Part shown: piece by piece, positions 34,330 through 44,586 of the stretch
Position numbering within the stretch: the stretch's first letter is position 1
Layout: each line of letters opens with the position of its first letter
DNA from: Hermetia illucens
Taxonomy: Eukaryota > Arthropoda > Insecta > Diptera > Stratiomyidae
Direction: 5' to 3'
DNA: 64,000 nucleotides
NCBI RefSeq assembly: GCF_905115235.1
Contig: NC_051853.1
Span: 46,435,467 to 46,499,466, forward strand
Notes under the pieces: generated by a model
What the model was told of the DNA's origin: nothing
Databases searched by the model: none
What the model saw: only the letters and a program-made list of their open reading frames with translations
Translations under genes and position numbers: made by a program

Positions 34330-34822
34330 TCTTTTTAGACAATTTGTTAAAGCTCTAAATAAGGAAGGTAAAGGATTCTTATACCTCAAGCAAAAATTTC
34401 CGCACATAAGTGATGCCAAAATCAAAGAAGGAATATTTGTGGGGCCCGGTCAGATTAAACAGTTATTTGATGACGATGCTTTCTCCAACAGTTTGTCAAG
34501 AAAAGGGAAAAGGGCCTGGGAATCTTTTATTTTTGTTTGCCGCAATTCGATTGCAAAAGATCAGATGAGTTACTTAAATCTTATAAGGCTTTAGGTTGCA
34601 ATATGTCATTGAAAGTTCATTTTCTCCACTCCCACTTGAATTTTCTCCCGGAATATTGTGGAACCGTTTTGGACAAGTATGGTGAAAGATTGCATCAATA
34701 GATTGCCCAAACGGAGAACAGATACGCAGGAAAATGGAATCCTTGGGATTTGGCGGGCTACTGTTGGACTCAAATTCGAGAAACACCGGAGGACGCTAGC
34801 AAAAGGAAAAAAACGTCAAAAT
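34330..34822 (+). mobile_element. Fossil of a transposon-associated protein of unknown function
   Basis: Plus-strand pieces read KALNKEGKGFLYLKQKFPHI, KIKEGIFVGPGQIKQLFDDD and later KALGCNMSLKVHFLHSHLNF and NRYAGKWNPWDLAGYCWT. I recognise this as a protein family that recurs many times in arthropod genomes, presumably carried by a mobile element. I cannot assign the element class. The copy is broken and incomplete. Confidence 0.6.
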
Positions 34823-34879
34823 AGATGCACGTATGTATTTTTCATACTTTTTGATTGCTCAGCCTTATGATTCAGTTCA

Positions 34880-35610
34880 ATACCCCCCCCCCCCCCCTTC
34901 ACATCTTCTATTCATAAAATGCTGATTTTTTTATGGATTTTTGAAAAAATACCCCCTGATCCCTGTTTTTTCACCCCCTCGAATCCCGTAAGATGTTTAT
35001 CGTAGGACATAGCCTTTATCATTATTTTGTTATAATTTTAATTGTAAAATGAGCAGATTAGACGAAATTTACCAACTTCACCTCAATTTCGACAAAAATA
35101 GGGGTGTGACAGAAAAATGGAGGATGATGGAAACAACGGAGGGTCATATCCTTATTCAGCGACCCAAAATCAGTAAAGAGCACCCATCAAAGTGTCTCTT
35201 CATTTTTCCATGTTGACCAGTGTAATCGATTACGCAACAATCTAATTTAAACATAGGCCTTGAAATGTATTAACAGTACTACGTTTCACATTACACCAGG
35301 AGGTGGATGGTAAGCATTGGCTTTGCCTAGGATTATGAGCCTGTTTTACTCAGGTACCCTTTCACAGCTGAGTTCCAACATCCAGCGTCGAAAGAAACCC
35401 GTTTTCTAATAGCATGACTTCAATGGCTTAGTACCACTAACCCAATCATAAATAATCAGACGCATATCCTTAGCAGCATCATTAAAATCGGCGGGGAGAA
35501 CACTCTTCTGAACAATTAGCTTTCCTTCCAATGAAAATGAACCTCCGACGTGATCAGAGTGTATAAGTATAAATTATTCCCTGAATTCAAAAATTTAATT
35601 AGAACGACCA
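34880..35610. other. Gene-poor stretch with a poly-C run
   Basis: A run of more than a dozen C follows at about 34885. An ATG at 35049 opens a 56-codon frame (MSRLDEIYQLHLNFDKNRG...) that could be an upstream exon of the VPS9-like gene, but its splice phases could not be joined to 35616. Nothing else was seen. Confidence 0.3.
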
Positions 35611-35615
35611 CCCAG

Positions 35616-36090
35616 GTTAAAATTATTGAACGTACTCGTAATTCTGCTAAATCTCGTAATTTCAAAATGAGGGCAGCGGACTTCTTGCCTGTTATTTTCT
35701 ACTTTTGCGTTCGTGCTTGTACTACGCTGGACGATTGCCTATACTCGAATGATAAACTACTATATCAGCTTATCTTCCCACAGGAAATTACGCCAAACAC
35801 CTTTTCAGAACGCTCGGCAGCTATGCTCCAGTTTGCACATATCCTTAGTGGCGTACATTTTCTGAATCTTCTCCCGACACAATGGTGCGTGATTCACTTT
35901 TCTTATCTCAATAGCTCTAAATCTTACCCAAACCCCTAATGTTTTCAGCAATATTCATTTTTTCGATCATACAACGGAATTAGATGTAAGCATGCACATT
36001 TTGGCGGAAGGATATCAAGTTCACCCCAGCTCTATCACTTCCGAGCAAATGTCGATGTTACACCCGAAACTTGAAGTTAATCACATCTGA
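35616..36090 (+). CDS. Divergent VPS9-like C-terminal exons (tentative gene)
   Basis: Two exons, 35616-35884 and 35949-36090, with a good acceptor (CCACCCAG), donor (GTGCGT) and acceptor (TTTTCAG). The frame stays open across the splice to TGA at 36088, for about 136 residues. The first contains RAADFLPVIFYFCVRA, which closely resembles the signature of VPS9 domains, the Rab5-family guanine nucleotide exchange module (ADDFLPVLIYVVIKA type). About 50 residues later comes SAAMLQFAHILSGVHFL, at the position of the usual YYLTNL..A..FI helix. Other hallmarks are weak. The N-terminal exons were not found. It lies 358 bp upstream of Reg-2 on the same strand. It may be a real divergent gene, a decayed one, or a coincidence. 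Confidence 0.4.
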
Positions 36091-36448
36091 ACTATTCGCC
36101 AACGCTTTCATAATTCACCAACAAAATCTATTTTCAACTTAGAACAGAAACTGATCCAAAATCAGTTGCAAAACTCCCTCTAGACTTGCATAATTGACTT
36201 TGGCTTTGAACGTTGATTTCACTAAGTCGTCAGAATCAGCTGCGGCTGTTATCTGGTGTGTTTAGTATCAGCGCCGGTGGCGGGTGGATTTGGATTATGT
36301 GCTCTGCGGCCGGCGTGATTGAGCTCCAATAAGTACAAGATTAATTGATATTAACACTTGATGGAAGTTAATCAGGGTCTCTTTCAGTTTGGCAATTTCC
36401 TGTATCTGGTCGCTCATCCAGCGCAGTCGAAAGCAACCCCATTTCAAT

Positions 36449-37216
36449 ATGAGCTCTGGGAAGCTAGTGAAGAACCTTAGTCGCTTCCGATTAATAACAT
36501 TCGACGTGACGGACACTTTGCTGCAAGCCAAATTCCCAGCGGGCGTCAAATATGCCAAGACTGCGGAATCACTAGGATATGGAAATATTGACCCGACCCT
36601 CCTCAACCAGCACTTCCGCGTGGAATTCAAGAGAATGGCGCGGTTGTATCCGAACTTCGGACGACAAACCGGTGAACTTCACTGGAAAGATTGGTGGCGA
36701 CTTCTGCTCTACTCAATTTTCATTAAAGCTGGCACTAATATCCCCGCCGAAGACTTGACAGTGATCACTAATACTTTAATTACCCAATATAGAACTTCAG
36801 AATGTTGGAATAAATGCGAAGGCACTGACGAGCTGTTGCAAAGTTTGAAAGAGCTGGGCAAGAAGATCGGAATTATTTCAAACTACGACCCAAGTTTACA
36901 CAAAATTATAGGCGAAATGGATCTACCAAAGTTCGACTTTGTGTTAACATCGTATGAGAAAAACGTTCTTAAACCTGGTAGTGAAATTTTTGATGAAGCC
37001 TTGAAACTGGCTAGGGTTACAAAGGACCAGGCATTGCATATAGGTAACACCCTGGAAACGGACTATTTAGGAGCACTGAATGCCGGCTGGTGTAGTGTGC
37101 ACATAACCAACAAATCGGACAAATGGAAGGAGCATTCCAATATAAATCCAGACCACGTTTATCCTACTCTGATTGACTTCCTGGAAAGTCTTAATAGGGA
37201 TGAGATTAAATGGTGA
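36449..37216 (+). CDS. Reg-2: Reg-2/HDHD3-type HAD-superfamily protein
   Basis: An intronless frame of 255 residues. The ATG at 36449 is chosen because the frame upstream opens only at non-ATG codons. HAD landmarks: motif I RLITFDVTDTLL (D19), a cap region with PNFGRQTGELHWKDWW, motif II IISNYD (S144), motif III VLKPGSEIF (K175) and motif IV GNTLETDYLGA. Two departures from working HAD phosphatases are visible. The +2 position of motif I is Thr21, not Asp, as in Drosophila Reg-2 and human HDHD3. The first acid of motif IV is Asn200, leaving only D205. Drosophila Reg-2 is a rhythmically expressed gene of unknown substrate. AATAAA is near 37326. Confidence 0.9.
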   Translation: MSSGKLVKNLSRFRLITFDVTDTLLQAKFPAGVKYAKTAESLGYGNIDPTLLNQHFRVEFKRMARLYPNFGRQTGELHWKDWWRLLLYSIFIKAGTNIPAEDLTVITNTLITQYRTSECWNKCEGTDELLQSLKELGKKIGIISNYDPSLHKIIGEMDLPKFDFVLTSYEKNVLKPGSEIFDEALKLARVTKDQALHIGNTLETDYLGALNAGWCSVHITNKSDKWKEHSNINPDHVYPTLIDFLESLNRDEIKW

Positions 37217-37739
37217 CGCTTAGGTTAGATTTCAAGTGCACGAGTATGCTGTGCATAAGTTTGTGCTCTTTAGAAAATTATAAAATTGCTAATTGGTTAG
37301 TGAATGATATTTATTGCAATCGTTAATAAAAGTTTTTTTTTTATTTGTGATTTGTAGACTATGTTATTTTTTCTAATGTTCCCTAACTACTGGAAACCCG
37401 AATTCGGAGTAATGCAATGAATAGTATTTTTTCACCAAGACTTGCTGTGAAAATAGATTTTACTTTCTCCTTACCATACATATTCTTGGTCTCTTCTTAT
37501 TCTAACAAAGTGGTTTTGAGTCTATGAGTCTGTAAGAGGATATTACCAACAGAGCTCAAACATCCATTCATCTAAAGGAATCAATCTTGGAAGTCCTCTA
37601 AACAAACACGCGACCCAAATAGTTACTCAAATTATATTAAATTCATAAAGCATGGGCTTAACTACCACACGTGTTGTAGATGGCCATCTCCCTGACTGGC
37701 CACAACTTTGCAATATTTGATGAACTAATCAGTGTACTA
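37217..37739. other. Reg-2 3' UTR and spacer
   Basis: AT-rich, with AATAAAAG at 37326 about 110 bases after the stop. Nothing else was recognised. Confidence 0.5.
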
Positions 37740-38184
37740 CAGTCGAACCTGGATATAAGGAACTTGGATATAAGGAAAACTTCTTTAAATGGAACATTTT
37801 TTCGTGCACCTTCAATTTTCAAAGAAAAAATAACATTTTTCAATTTTTCGAACTTCTATATATGGAATAGAAAACCTCTTTATAAGGAATTCATTTTTTT
37901 TCCGGAGCCTCTATAAATGGAAATTTTTATGTTATTCAGTTGTCATGACCTCTATATATGGAATTTTCCCCTGAACGACAAAAAGGGAAGGTCTTTTTTT
38001 TTTCTTAGAATCGTGCAATTTTCTATTGTGACACGTTTTGAAATTTTTTGTTTATTCAAAAACCTGGATAAAAGGAATTTTTTGCTGAAAGCCTCTGTAT
38101 AAGGAAAACTGGATAAATGGAAAACTTGTTTATAAGGAATTTAAGTGAGTTTCCCTTGCAATTCCTTATATCCAGGTTCGACTG
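37740..38184 (+). mobile_element. Pogo-like non-autonomous element (MITE)
   Basis: 445 bp between TA dinucleotides (37738-37739, 38185-38186). The ends are perfect 23-bp inverted repeats starting CAGTCGAACCTGGATATAAG, which resemble pogo/Tigger-type ends. The interior holds a ladder of degenerate words of the form CCTCTATATATGGAA or TTTATAAGGAATT, spaced roughly 40-70 bp apart. It encodes no transposase. The low divergence of its ends suggests it is not very old. Confidence 0.82.
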
Positions 38185-39732
38185 TATATGTGAATAGATT
38201 GCCAAGTTCGCTAACCTCTTACGTCTCGTCCACAGTCATTTCTTCGCTAGTTTAAAGGTCTGTCTGTCTGTTACACGCACTTTTCTCCAAATGACTACAA
38301 CGTTTCAAACCAAATTAAGTGGACGTATGGGAACTATTGAATCCCTCGGATACAATGAGTGATATAAATTTGGGGGTATTAAAGGCACCCTCACTAGATA
38401 TCTAAAGGGCCAATTTAAGGAATTTTTCTCTTAATGAACCTGTGTGAGTTGTCAAATAATAGGAATCAATTAATATTGTACTTTTACAAGCAGTTTTCGG
38501 CTTTAACGTTAGTTGCGAAAGGGGCGAGAAAGGAGTTAAAGTGTGCAAACCTAAAGTGAGACAGGACTCATTTTCGGAAGCTACCGAACTCAAAAATTTT
38601 AGGGTGATGCGGTTATATAAAATCTAGGCTTAAAAATATATTCCATTCGATAAATAAATTTAATAATAGAATTGGCTGGAAAATATCCCTTAAGTTCATT
38701 CTAGGCATAACAAATTGCAGAGGATAGTATCGCACATAGTAATATTTACCTACAGCATATTTTGAAAGTAGATTATGTTAAGGATACGCCATAAAAAGGT
38801 TTCGTGGAAAGCACGTATTTCAGAAGAGGAATATGGACCCCTGAGTTCTTTTCGAGCGCTTAGTGGCATGCGACCGTTCCAGTCATCATGTGGCGTCAGG
38901 CCGGGGACCAACGGACTTTCACAAGTTTTAAGCATGACAGAATTCCCATCCATCCCAGACTCTACAGTTGATGAAATCGACATACCAGAATCTGTTTTCT
39001 GATAGTTTATTAGAAAGATGCTCAAAACAGCAACGAGTACCTCAAAACCTTGTTTGCATTTTGACTCCAAAACATTTGCACTCGGGCAAACGTGTGGTTA
39101 AAATTGCTATCCATTTAGGAGTAATGATCTTCGACGAAGTATTTTTGTCCATTTTACAAGTCATGGACGCATTGGGGATTATTTTGTGTTATTTTGAAAC
39201 TCATCAGATGAGCCAAGCGTAGAATCAGTGATGTTGCAAAGCGGGCCAGGATTCAATAGAGGAAAATGCAGCCAAGCGAAAACATTTTCTTAAAGGAGGA
39301 AGAAAAACTCTACGGCCTTGGCATTGCAAATTTAATCGAAAGTTTCTGCAATCATATTTTATGCCATACTTTATCGTTAAATGCGTTTTCCTGAAAATTG
39401 ACTTTTTTAAACATTGGGGCATCACTTCTACCAAAAATATTTTTCGAATTCAGCAAGTTATGTCGTGGCGGTGTTAACAGCGACCACTTTTTGTTATCTT
39501 TCTTCGTTAAAATGTTTTCTTTGCATTTTCTAAATCAAGCACTATTATTTCACTTAGAGTCACATTCCTGGTCAAGTACCGATCAACAGACGATTTTTGT
39601 GCATCGTTTTTATAATGCAATATTGCTGACGGTATGTTTGCACAAGTGCATAATATTGAATTACATTTACTTGGAATTTTTTAGCCGAATAATTTCTTGT
39701 GCATCGAAGATAATATTTTTGTACTTTCAAGG
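38185..39732. other. Gene-free stretch
   Basis: No convincing exon or repeat. Open frames here are short, AT-rich and without recognisable motifs. A short GTCTGTCTGT tract is near 38260. Confidence 0.4.
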
Positions 39733-40020
39733 AAGCTAATTTTGGTGGCCTTAGTGAGGAATTCCAGACATTGGGGTTTTGCGTCGAAGTTCAGTAACTC
39801 GATGTCCCTAAAAGCTGTCTGGCGTCCTGACCTACGATAGCGCTACATCTGAAAAAAAGTCTGCTCTTATAGACTTTTCGGGCTGGATCATGTTCACCCA
39901 TACGTATTAGGTAACCCGCTCACCACAGGCTATTAACTTCGATTTGATACACCACCTTCCTCATAAACTTCATTGTTATATAGGCTGCCGAATCGATTAT
40001 CCTCTGGTAGGAGCTCAAAC
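39733..40020 (-). mobile_element. LINE family B, 3' fragment
   Basis: The plus-strand text AATTCCAGACATTGGGGTTTTGCG and CTGTCTGGCGTCCTGACCTA mirrors 14070-14150 of the fuller copy. The GAT tail and the last bases are lost. Strongly diverged. Confidence 0.65.
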
Positions 40021-41030
40021 CATTTTTCTGTTTTTCGTTTCTTCAGTTTTATTTTTACTTTCGATTAATTTTATTTCACCTTCGGATCAAAGCAAACTCT
40101 ACAAACTGATTTGAGAAATGTTTTTGGCTTAATTGTCTCCCCAAATGAAAATTTATTCAATGAGCAAAATATCTTGGCACCATCATAAGAGAATATGATA
40201 TATATAATGTTCTGAAGGGGGCAAAAGGAGATGTATGCAGTTATTTTTTTTTAAACAAGAACGTAACGTACAGTCTGTTGAATAGAAAATTAATAAAAAA
40301 AAATAAAATAAAACCTTTTCTGAGGGCGAATTACAAAGGAACCTGTATCTCCGTAGGCAAGACAGGACAGGACAAAGAAAGAAAAATCATAGTAATAGCA
40401 TTAAACATAAAAAAAACTTGTTAATACTTCGTATAGAGAATTTTCATATACAGCTTTCACTCTGCGTGGCGTGGAGTCGACCAAACGTTGGACATATACC
40501 GCTGGAGTTTTTTCTATTATTCCAGAAGACGTTCCATCAAGCATTTTTTGCACGAAATTGGACCTTCATGAAGTCTATCGACATAATCCCGCTGGTTCCC
40601 AATAGTATCGTTATCCATGATTATGGGAAGGTTTCGAATAGCTTTGGAAAATTAAATACTACCTCATACGTGTTTTTCACGCTTTATTGTTGGGGGTTGC
40701 CTTGGCATATCTTGAATGTTTGACAAATACTCAATTTCTCTGCGCTAACTTGGAGATTTTTTTAAAATATCGATGTACATATTCGCATCTATATTCCCCT
40801 CTACGAATCCCTAATTAACGCCGTCCGCTCCGTAACAGTCATATCACAAGTTTTATATCGTGCAATACGTGAATTGCAATTGTGTTAAAGCATGGAACTA
40901 TTGCGGAACGGGCGTGGGTTATTTTGGTATCCGTGGAGAGGAATATGGTGGCGAATATGAACATCGATATTTTAAAAAAAAAAACTAGATGCCAGCGCAG
41001 AGAAATTAGGTATTTGACAAATATCCAAAA
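40021..41030. other. Gene-free stretch
   Basis: AT-rich with several A runs (near 40295 and 40975). One 101-codon frame at 40418 shows no domain or motif and is not counted as a gene. Confidence 0.4.
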
Positions 41031-41033
41031 TAT

Positions 41034-41208
41034 GAATAATAATAATAATCGTTGGCGCAACAATCCAATTGGATCAGAGCCTTGAAGTGTGTTAGAATAC
41101 TTCTTTCAAGACGTAACGTACCCTGTAGGAAGCAATGTGGTCAGCATTACGCTCGCCTGATTTGACTCACTCACATCTAAGTCGACTAGTATCCGACGTC
41201 AAATATCT
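41034..41208 (-). repeat. tRNA-derived SINE family, 3' portion
   Basis: The minus-strand reading matches the SINE at 56883-57165: GACGTCGGATACTAGTC, GCGTAATGCTGACCACATTG, CACTTCAAGGCTCTGATCCA and the tail TTGTTGCGCCAACGATTATT followed by ATT repeats. The tRNA-like head is missing here. Confidence 0.8.
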
Positions 41209-41389
41209 AATTGTAATATACAAAGTATGACCCAAAACATAAAGTGTGCGGGATTATTTCGATGAAGAAATGAACGTCGTCTCGAATAATGGAAAAACAT
41301 TTCAACCGAATAAGTCCAGCGTTTAATCGAATTCCTGCCACGAAGTGTAAAGGTAGTAGGGGCTTTCATTGAATTTTGACCATTATGTC

Positions 41390-41485
41390 TGCATTATTTA
41401 GGAGTTTTTCTGTCAAAACTCAACGAAATGGATGTAGGAAATCTATACTTCCAGAGGGACGGTGCTACGGCATACACAGAGTAAT
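41390..41485 (+). mobile_element. Mariner-type transposase remnant
   Basis: A short stretch, LNEMDVGNLYFQRDGATAYT in one frame, matches the region around the second catalytic Asp of Tc1/mariner transposases (WFQQDGATAHT type). Flanking sequence has decayed beyond recognition and no terminal repeats were found. Confidence 0.5.
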
Positions 41486-42430
41486 TGAATAAAATCCTTT
41501 CAATTTTTCTCTAACAGAAAAACCATTCCCCTATAAAAAAAAAAATAAAATTGGGTTTATTTGAAACTAAATAATGACTATTGTTGACGTTTTTAATATT
41601 TTAAATTCATTCCAACGTAGGTGGAATATGTTCTCAATGATATTTACATAGATCACAAGCCGATTGGTCAGTTCTTGATAAAAAGAAGGAACGCAAGCAA
41701 AGGTGTCCACCTCCTCAAGCCTACCAATTGAGATACATAAGACAATTCACAACATGCTCCTGAAAATAAAACATCGCAGCGATGTCGCATACACACAGCC
41801 ATTATCACTATAGAAAAGCTCAAATGCACACAACGAAGAGACGTGGAGCTGCAGGAAATTCTCCAGACGCATAACGCAGCCTTGGATGTCCGGACTCATT
41901 GACTGGAAAAGACCTACCATAGGGTTGTAGGGGGAGAACCTAAACACAGGGCGAAAATTATCCCCCTTCTATTCTAGCATTGAGATAAGGCAACAAATGC
42001 TTCAAGACCAGCACCACAGCATTATACCCTTTTCTGAACGAGACAAAGACTAAAGAAGAAGTGAAATTATTTTGGGAATGACATCAATCATGTGCCTTAA
42101 CGCACAGCAATAGCTCAACATTTCACCGTTTTACCTGACTTCTGTAGGCAGAAGAAAACATTAGACTATCAAAAACTGACATCCTTGTACGGAACAACCC
42201 TTTAAACCTTTTGACAACGGAAACACGCCACTGATATATGACGAAAAAGCCTAAATTTCCATGAGCAAGGTACCGCACAGTTACAAGCCTGTGTAGCGTC
42301 CACACGAAAGATTCCACAAAGGCACCCTAAGGTAATCGGTGTCAGCGCCAAAAAACTAGATTACGCTTTGACTAAGATAATCTTGACACTAGTAGCAATC
42401 TCCTCGAGTAAAGGCTACAGAAATTAAGAC
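41486..42430. other. Gene-free stretch
   Basis: Nothing recognisable beyond scattered short frames. Confidence 0.35.
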
Positions 42431-42680
42431 TCCGCGATCGATATGCGGTTCCACCGATCGTGAAAAAATTACCAGAAAGGCGTTTTCTTGATTGCATGGG
42501 CACGTAATTTGCGCTGACAACAACTCATTTGCCAAGAATAATCTGGACATCGAAGTCGACGGGAAACGACCAATGGTGAGATGAGAGGCTCACGACTCCA
42601 TCTAGATCAGGCCTATAACAGAGCAAAATGGCACAAGACGAACCGAACCCCCTTGTGAATGGGACAAAAACTCAAGAATA
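42430..42680 (+). mobile_element. RTE-like LINE family A, 3' fragment
   Basis: GATCGATATGCGGTTCCACC, TGGACATCGAAGTCGACGGG and AAATGGCACAAGACGAACCG follow the same order as 63005-63240 in the fuller copy. It ends in GGGACAAAAACTCAAGAATAAG, equivalent to the 3' terminus at 63255. Confidence 0.72.
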
Positions 42681-42904
42681 AGAAGAAACTAAACCATATA
42701 TAACTGGAAACCTGGAGTTCTCCCGCCCCGAGAACCATGTGAATGCACAAGCTATTATCAAAAAAACCGACATCCTCAATTCCATTCCACCAGGATATAT
42801 AAATAGGAATTAAAATTGCTGTCGTGAGAAAAGATTAAATAAAATAACTTCACAACAACTATACTTTCTATAGATAAGGAACAGGGAAGGAAGTTTTTAA
42901 GAAA

Positions 42905-43950
42905 ACGTGAACCGGTATCCGGTCTAAACTTGCCTTAATATTCATCTCCAGACATCCAGATTTTGCACCGAGTGCCACCAATTTGATATCCCTAAAAGCT
43001 GTCTGGTGTCCATCTGCGGCAGTCTGTCACGTCTTGTTTTCCTACCATAGATATTGCCCTTGCAGACTTTTCGGACTGGATCATCCTCACCTATACGAAT
43101 TAAGTGTGCCGCTCATCACAATCTTTTTAGCCAGATTTTATCCACAACCAAACGATCGTGGTATCGCTCATAAATTTCGTCGTAATATACATTACAGAAT
43201 TGTCCTTCCGCATGTAGGGAGCCAAAAATTCTTCAGGGGATTCGCTTCCCAAACGTGGCTAAGAGTTCGCAATTTTTCTTGCTGTGAACATAAATCTCCG
43301 AAGAATACAAGAAGACTGCCAATGAGTACAGTAAGAACTTTGGCCTTATGGTGAGACGCTTTGAACGGAATAGATTGAAATAGGTCTATTTTCTGTCAAC
43401 AACCGTGCGCAGAGCTCGTCGTTATAGCTATTATCGTTTGTGATTTTCGACCATAGATAAGAAAAATTATCAACGGTTTCAAAGTTGTATTCTCCTAACT
43501 TTGTTCTCATCTTGTTCTTAATTGATCAGTGCTATTTAATGCTGCTACTTCTTTCTTTTTTGGTGCTGACGTTGCCCTCTTTGCCGTCATTAATGTGCAA
43601 CCCTAGATCTCCCATTGATCACCGCCCGCTCGATCTGGATGAAGGTATTTTGCACACCTCGGGTTGTTCTTACCATGTCGATATCGTCAGCATAAACCAG
43701 TAGTTGAAGAGGATGGTACCTCTCGCATTTACGTCAGCATAAAGGATTACTTTTTCCAGAATCAAGCCAAAAAGGATGCATGATAACCATCCTCTTGTCC
43801 TACACTGTGGTTGATGATGTAGGGTCTCGAAAGGGATCCCGCTGCTTTTATCTGGCGTTACATATTGATCGGGATCAGCCTAGTCAGTCTAGTCTAGTCG
43901 GAATACCGAATTCTCTGATAGCTTTTTACAGTTTCACTCTGGCTTAGTTA
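42905..43950 (-). mobile_element. LINE family B, 3' half
   Basis: The minus strand repeats the order seen at 13990-14900: reverse-transcriptase text near 43800-43650 and the C-terminal part between 43450 and 43000. The end is marked by ACCGGTATCCGGTCTAAAC at 42911 on the plus strand. Frameshifts are numerous and the GAT tail is lost. Confidence 0.72.
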
Positions 43951-44586
43951 ACATGGGCGGCCTGGAAGTTGATGATATAAAGAGAGGAAATTATAAAGTT
44001 TGAATGGTAATTAAATGTAGCTGAAGAAATTAATTCAGGGCAAAAATAAAAATATCATAGATGCATTGGGTGAAGGACAGACATAAGTGAGGAATATTTA
44101 CATATTCTTGATAGATACAATGAAGCAGAATGAGATGAGTATAGGAAACTTTTGGTGCTGGCAAGAACCGCGGGCACTACAGAAGGCCTGTTAGCTTTGG
44201 AACAATCAGCAGAAAGAGAAGAATGATATCCGAAATCCAGTCACGATACAAATCCCTCTACTACCAATGAGACCGCTACAACAGCCTAGCGCTCCAATCG
44301 CTGAGCCATTCGAAAGTAGCACTTTACATTAGGAACACATTTAGCACCACATGTCTGCACAAAATTTAGTTGACTCGAATTATTATCATGCTTGCCACAA
44401 TTGCTTTCAGAAAATGTAACATTTGCATCACCAACTAAACAATGATTTCCTTATTTAAAAAAATGTTTATTCTCATAAAAAAAGACGCTTAAAATAGACA
44501 CATTGAAATATAGTCGAAAGAATGTATGATAAATGCCATTTACTATGTAGACAATGACACATTAAAAACTTGGTTCAACACAGCCC
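43951..44586. other. TTC17 3' flank
   Basis: Mostly featureless. TTTATT at about 44466 (AATAAA on the minus strand) is a plausible polyadenylation signal for TTC17. Confidence 0.4.

Noticed and set aside
34885-34900. The poly-C run as a functional element
   Set aside because: More likely a simple repeat, possibly with an uncertain length from assembly.
35049-35172. An exon starting MSRLDEIYQLHLNFDKN upstream of the VPS9-like exons
   Set aside because: Its donor leaves a phase that does not fit the acceptor at 35616, and no bridging exon with matching phases was found.
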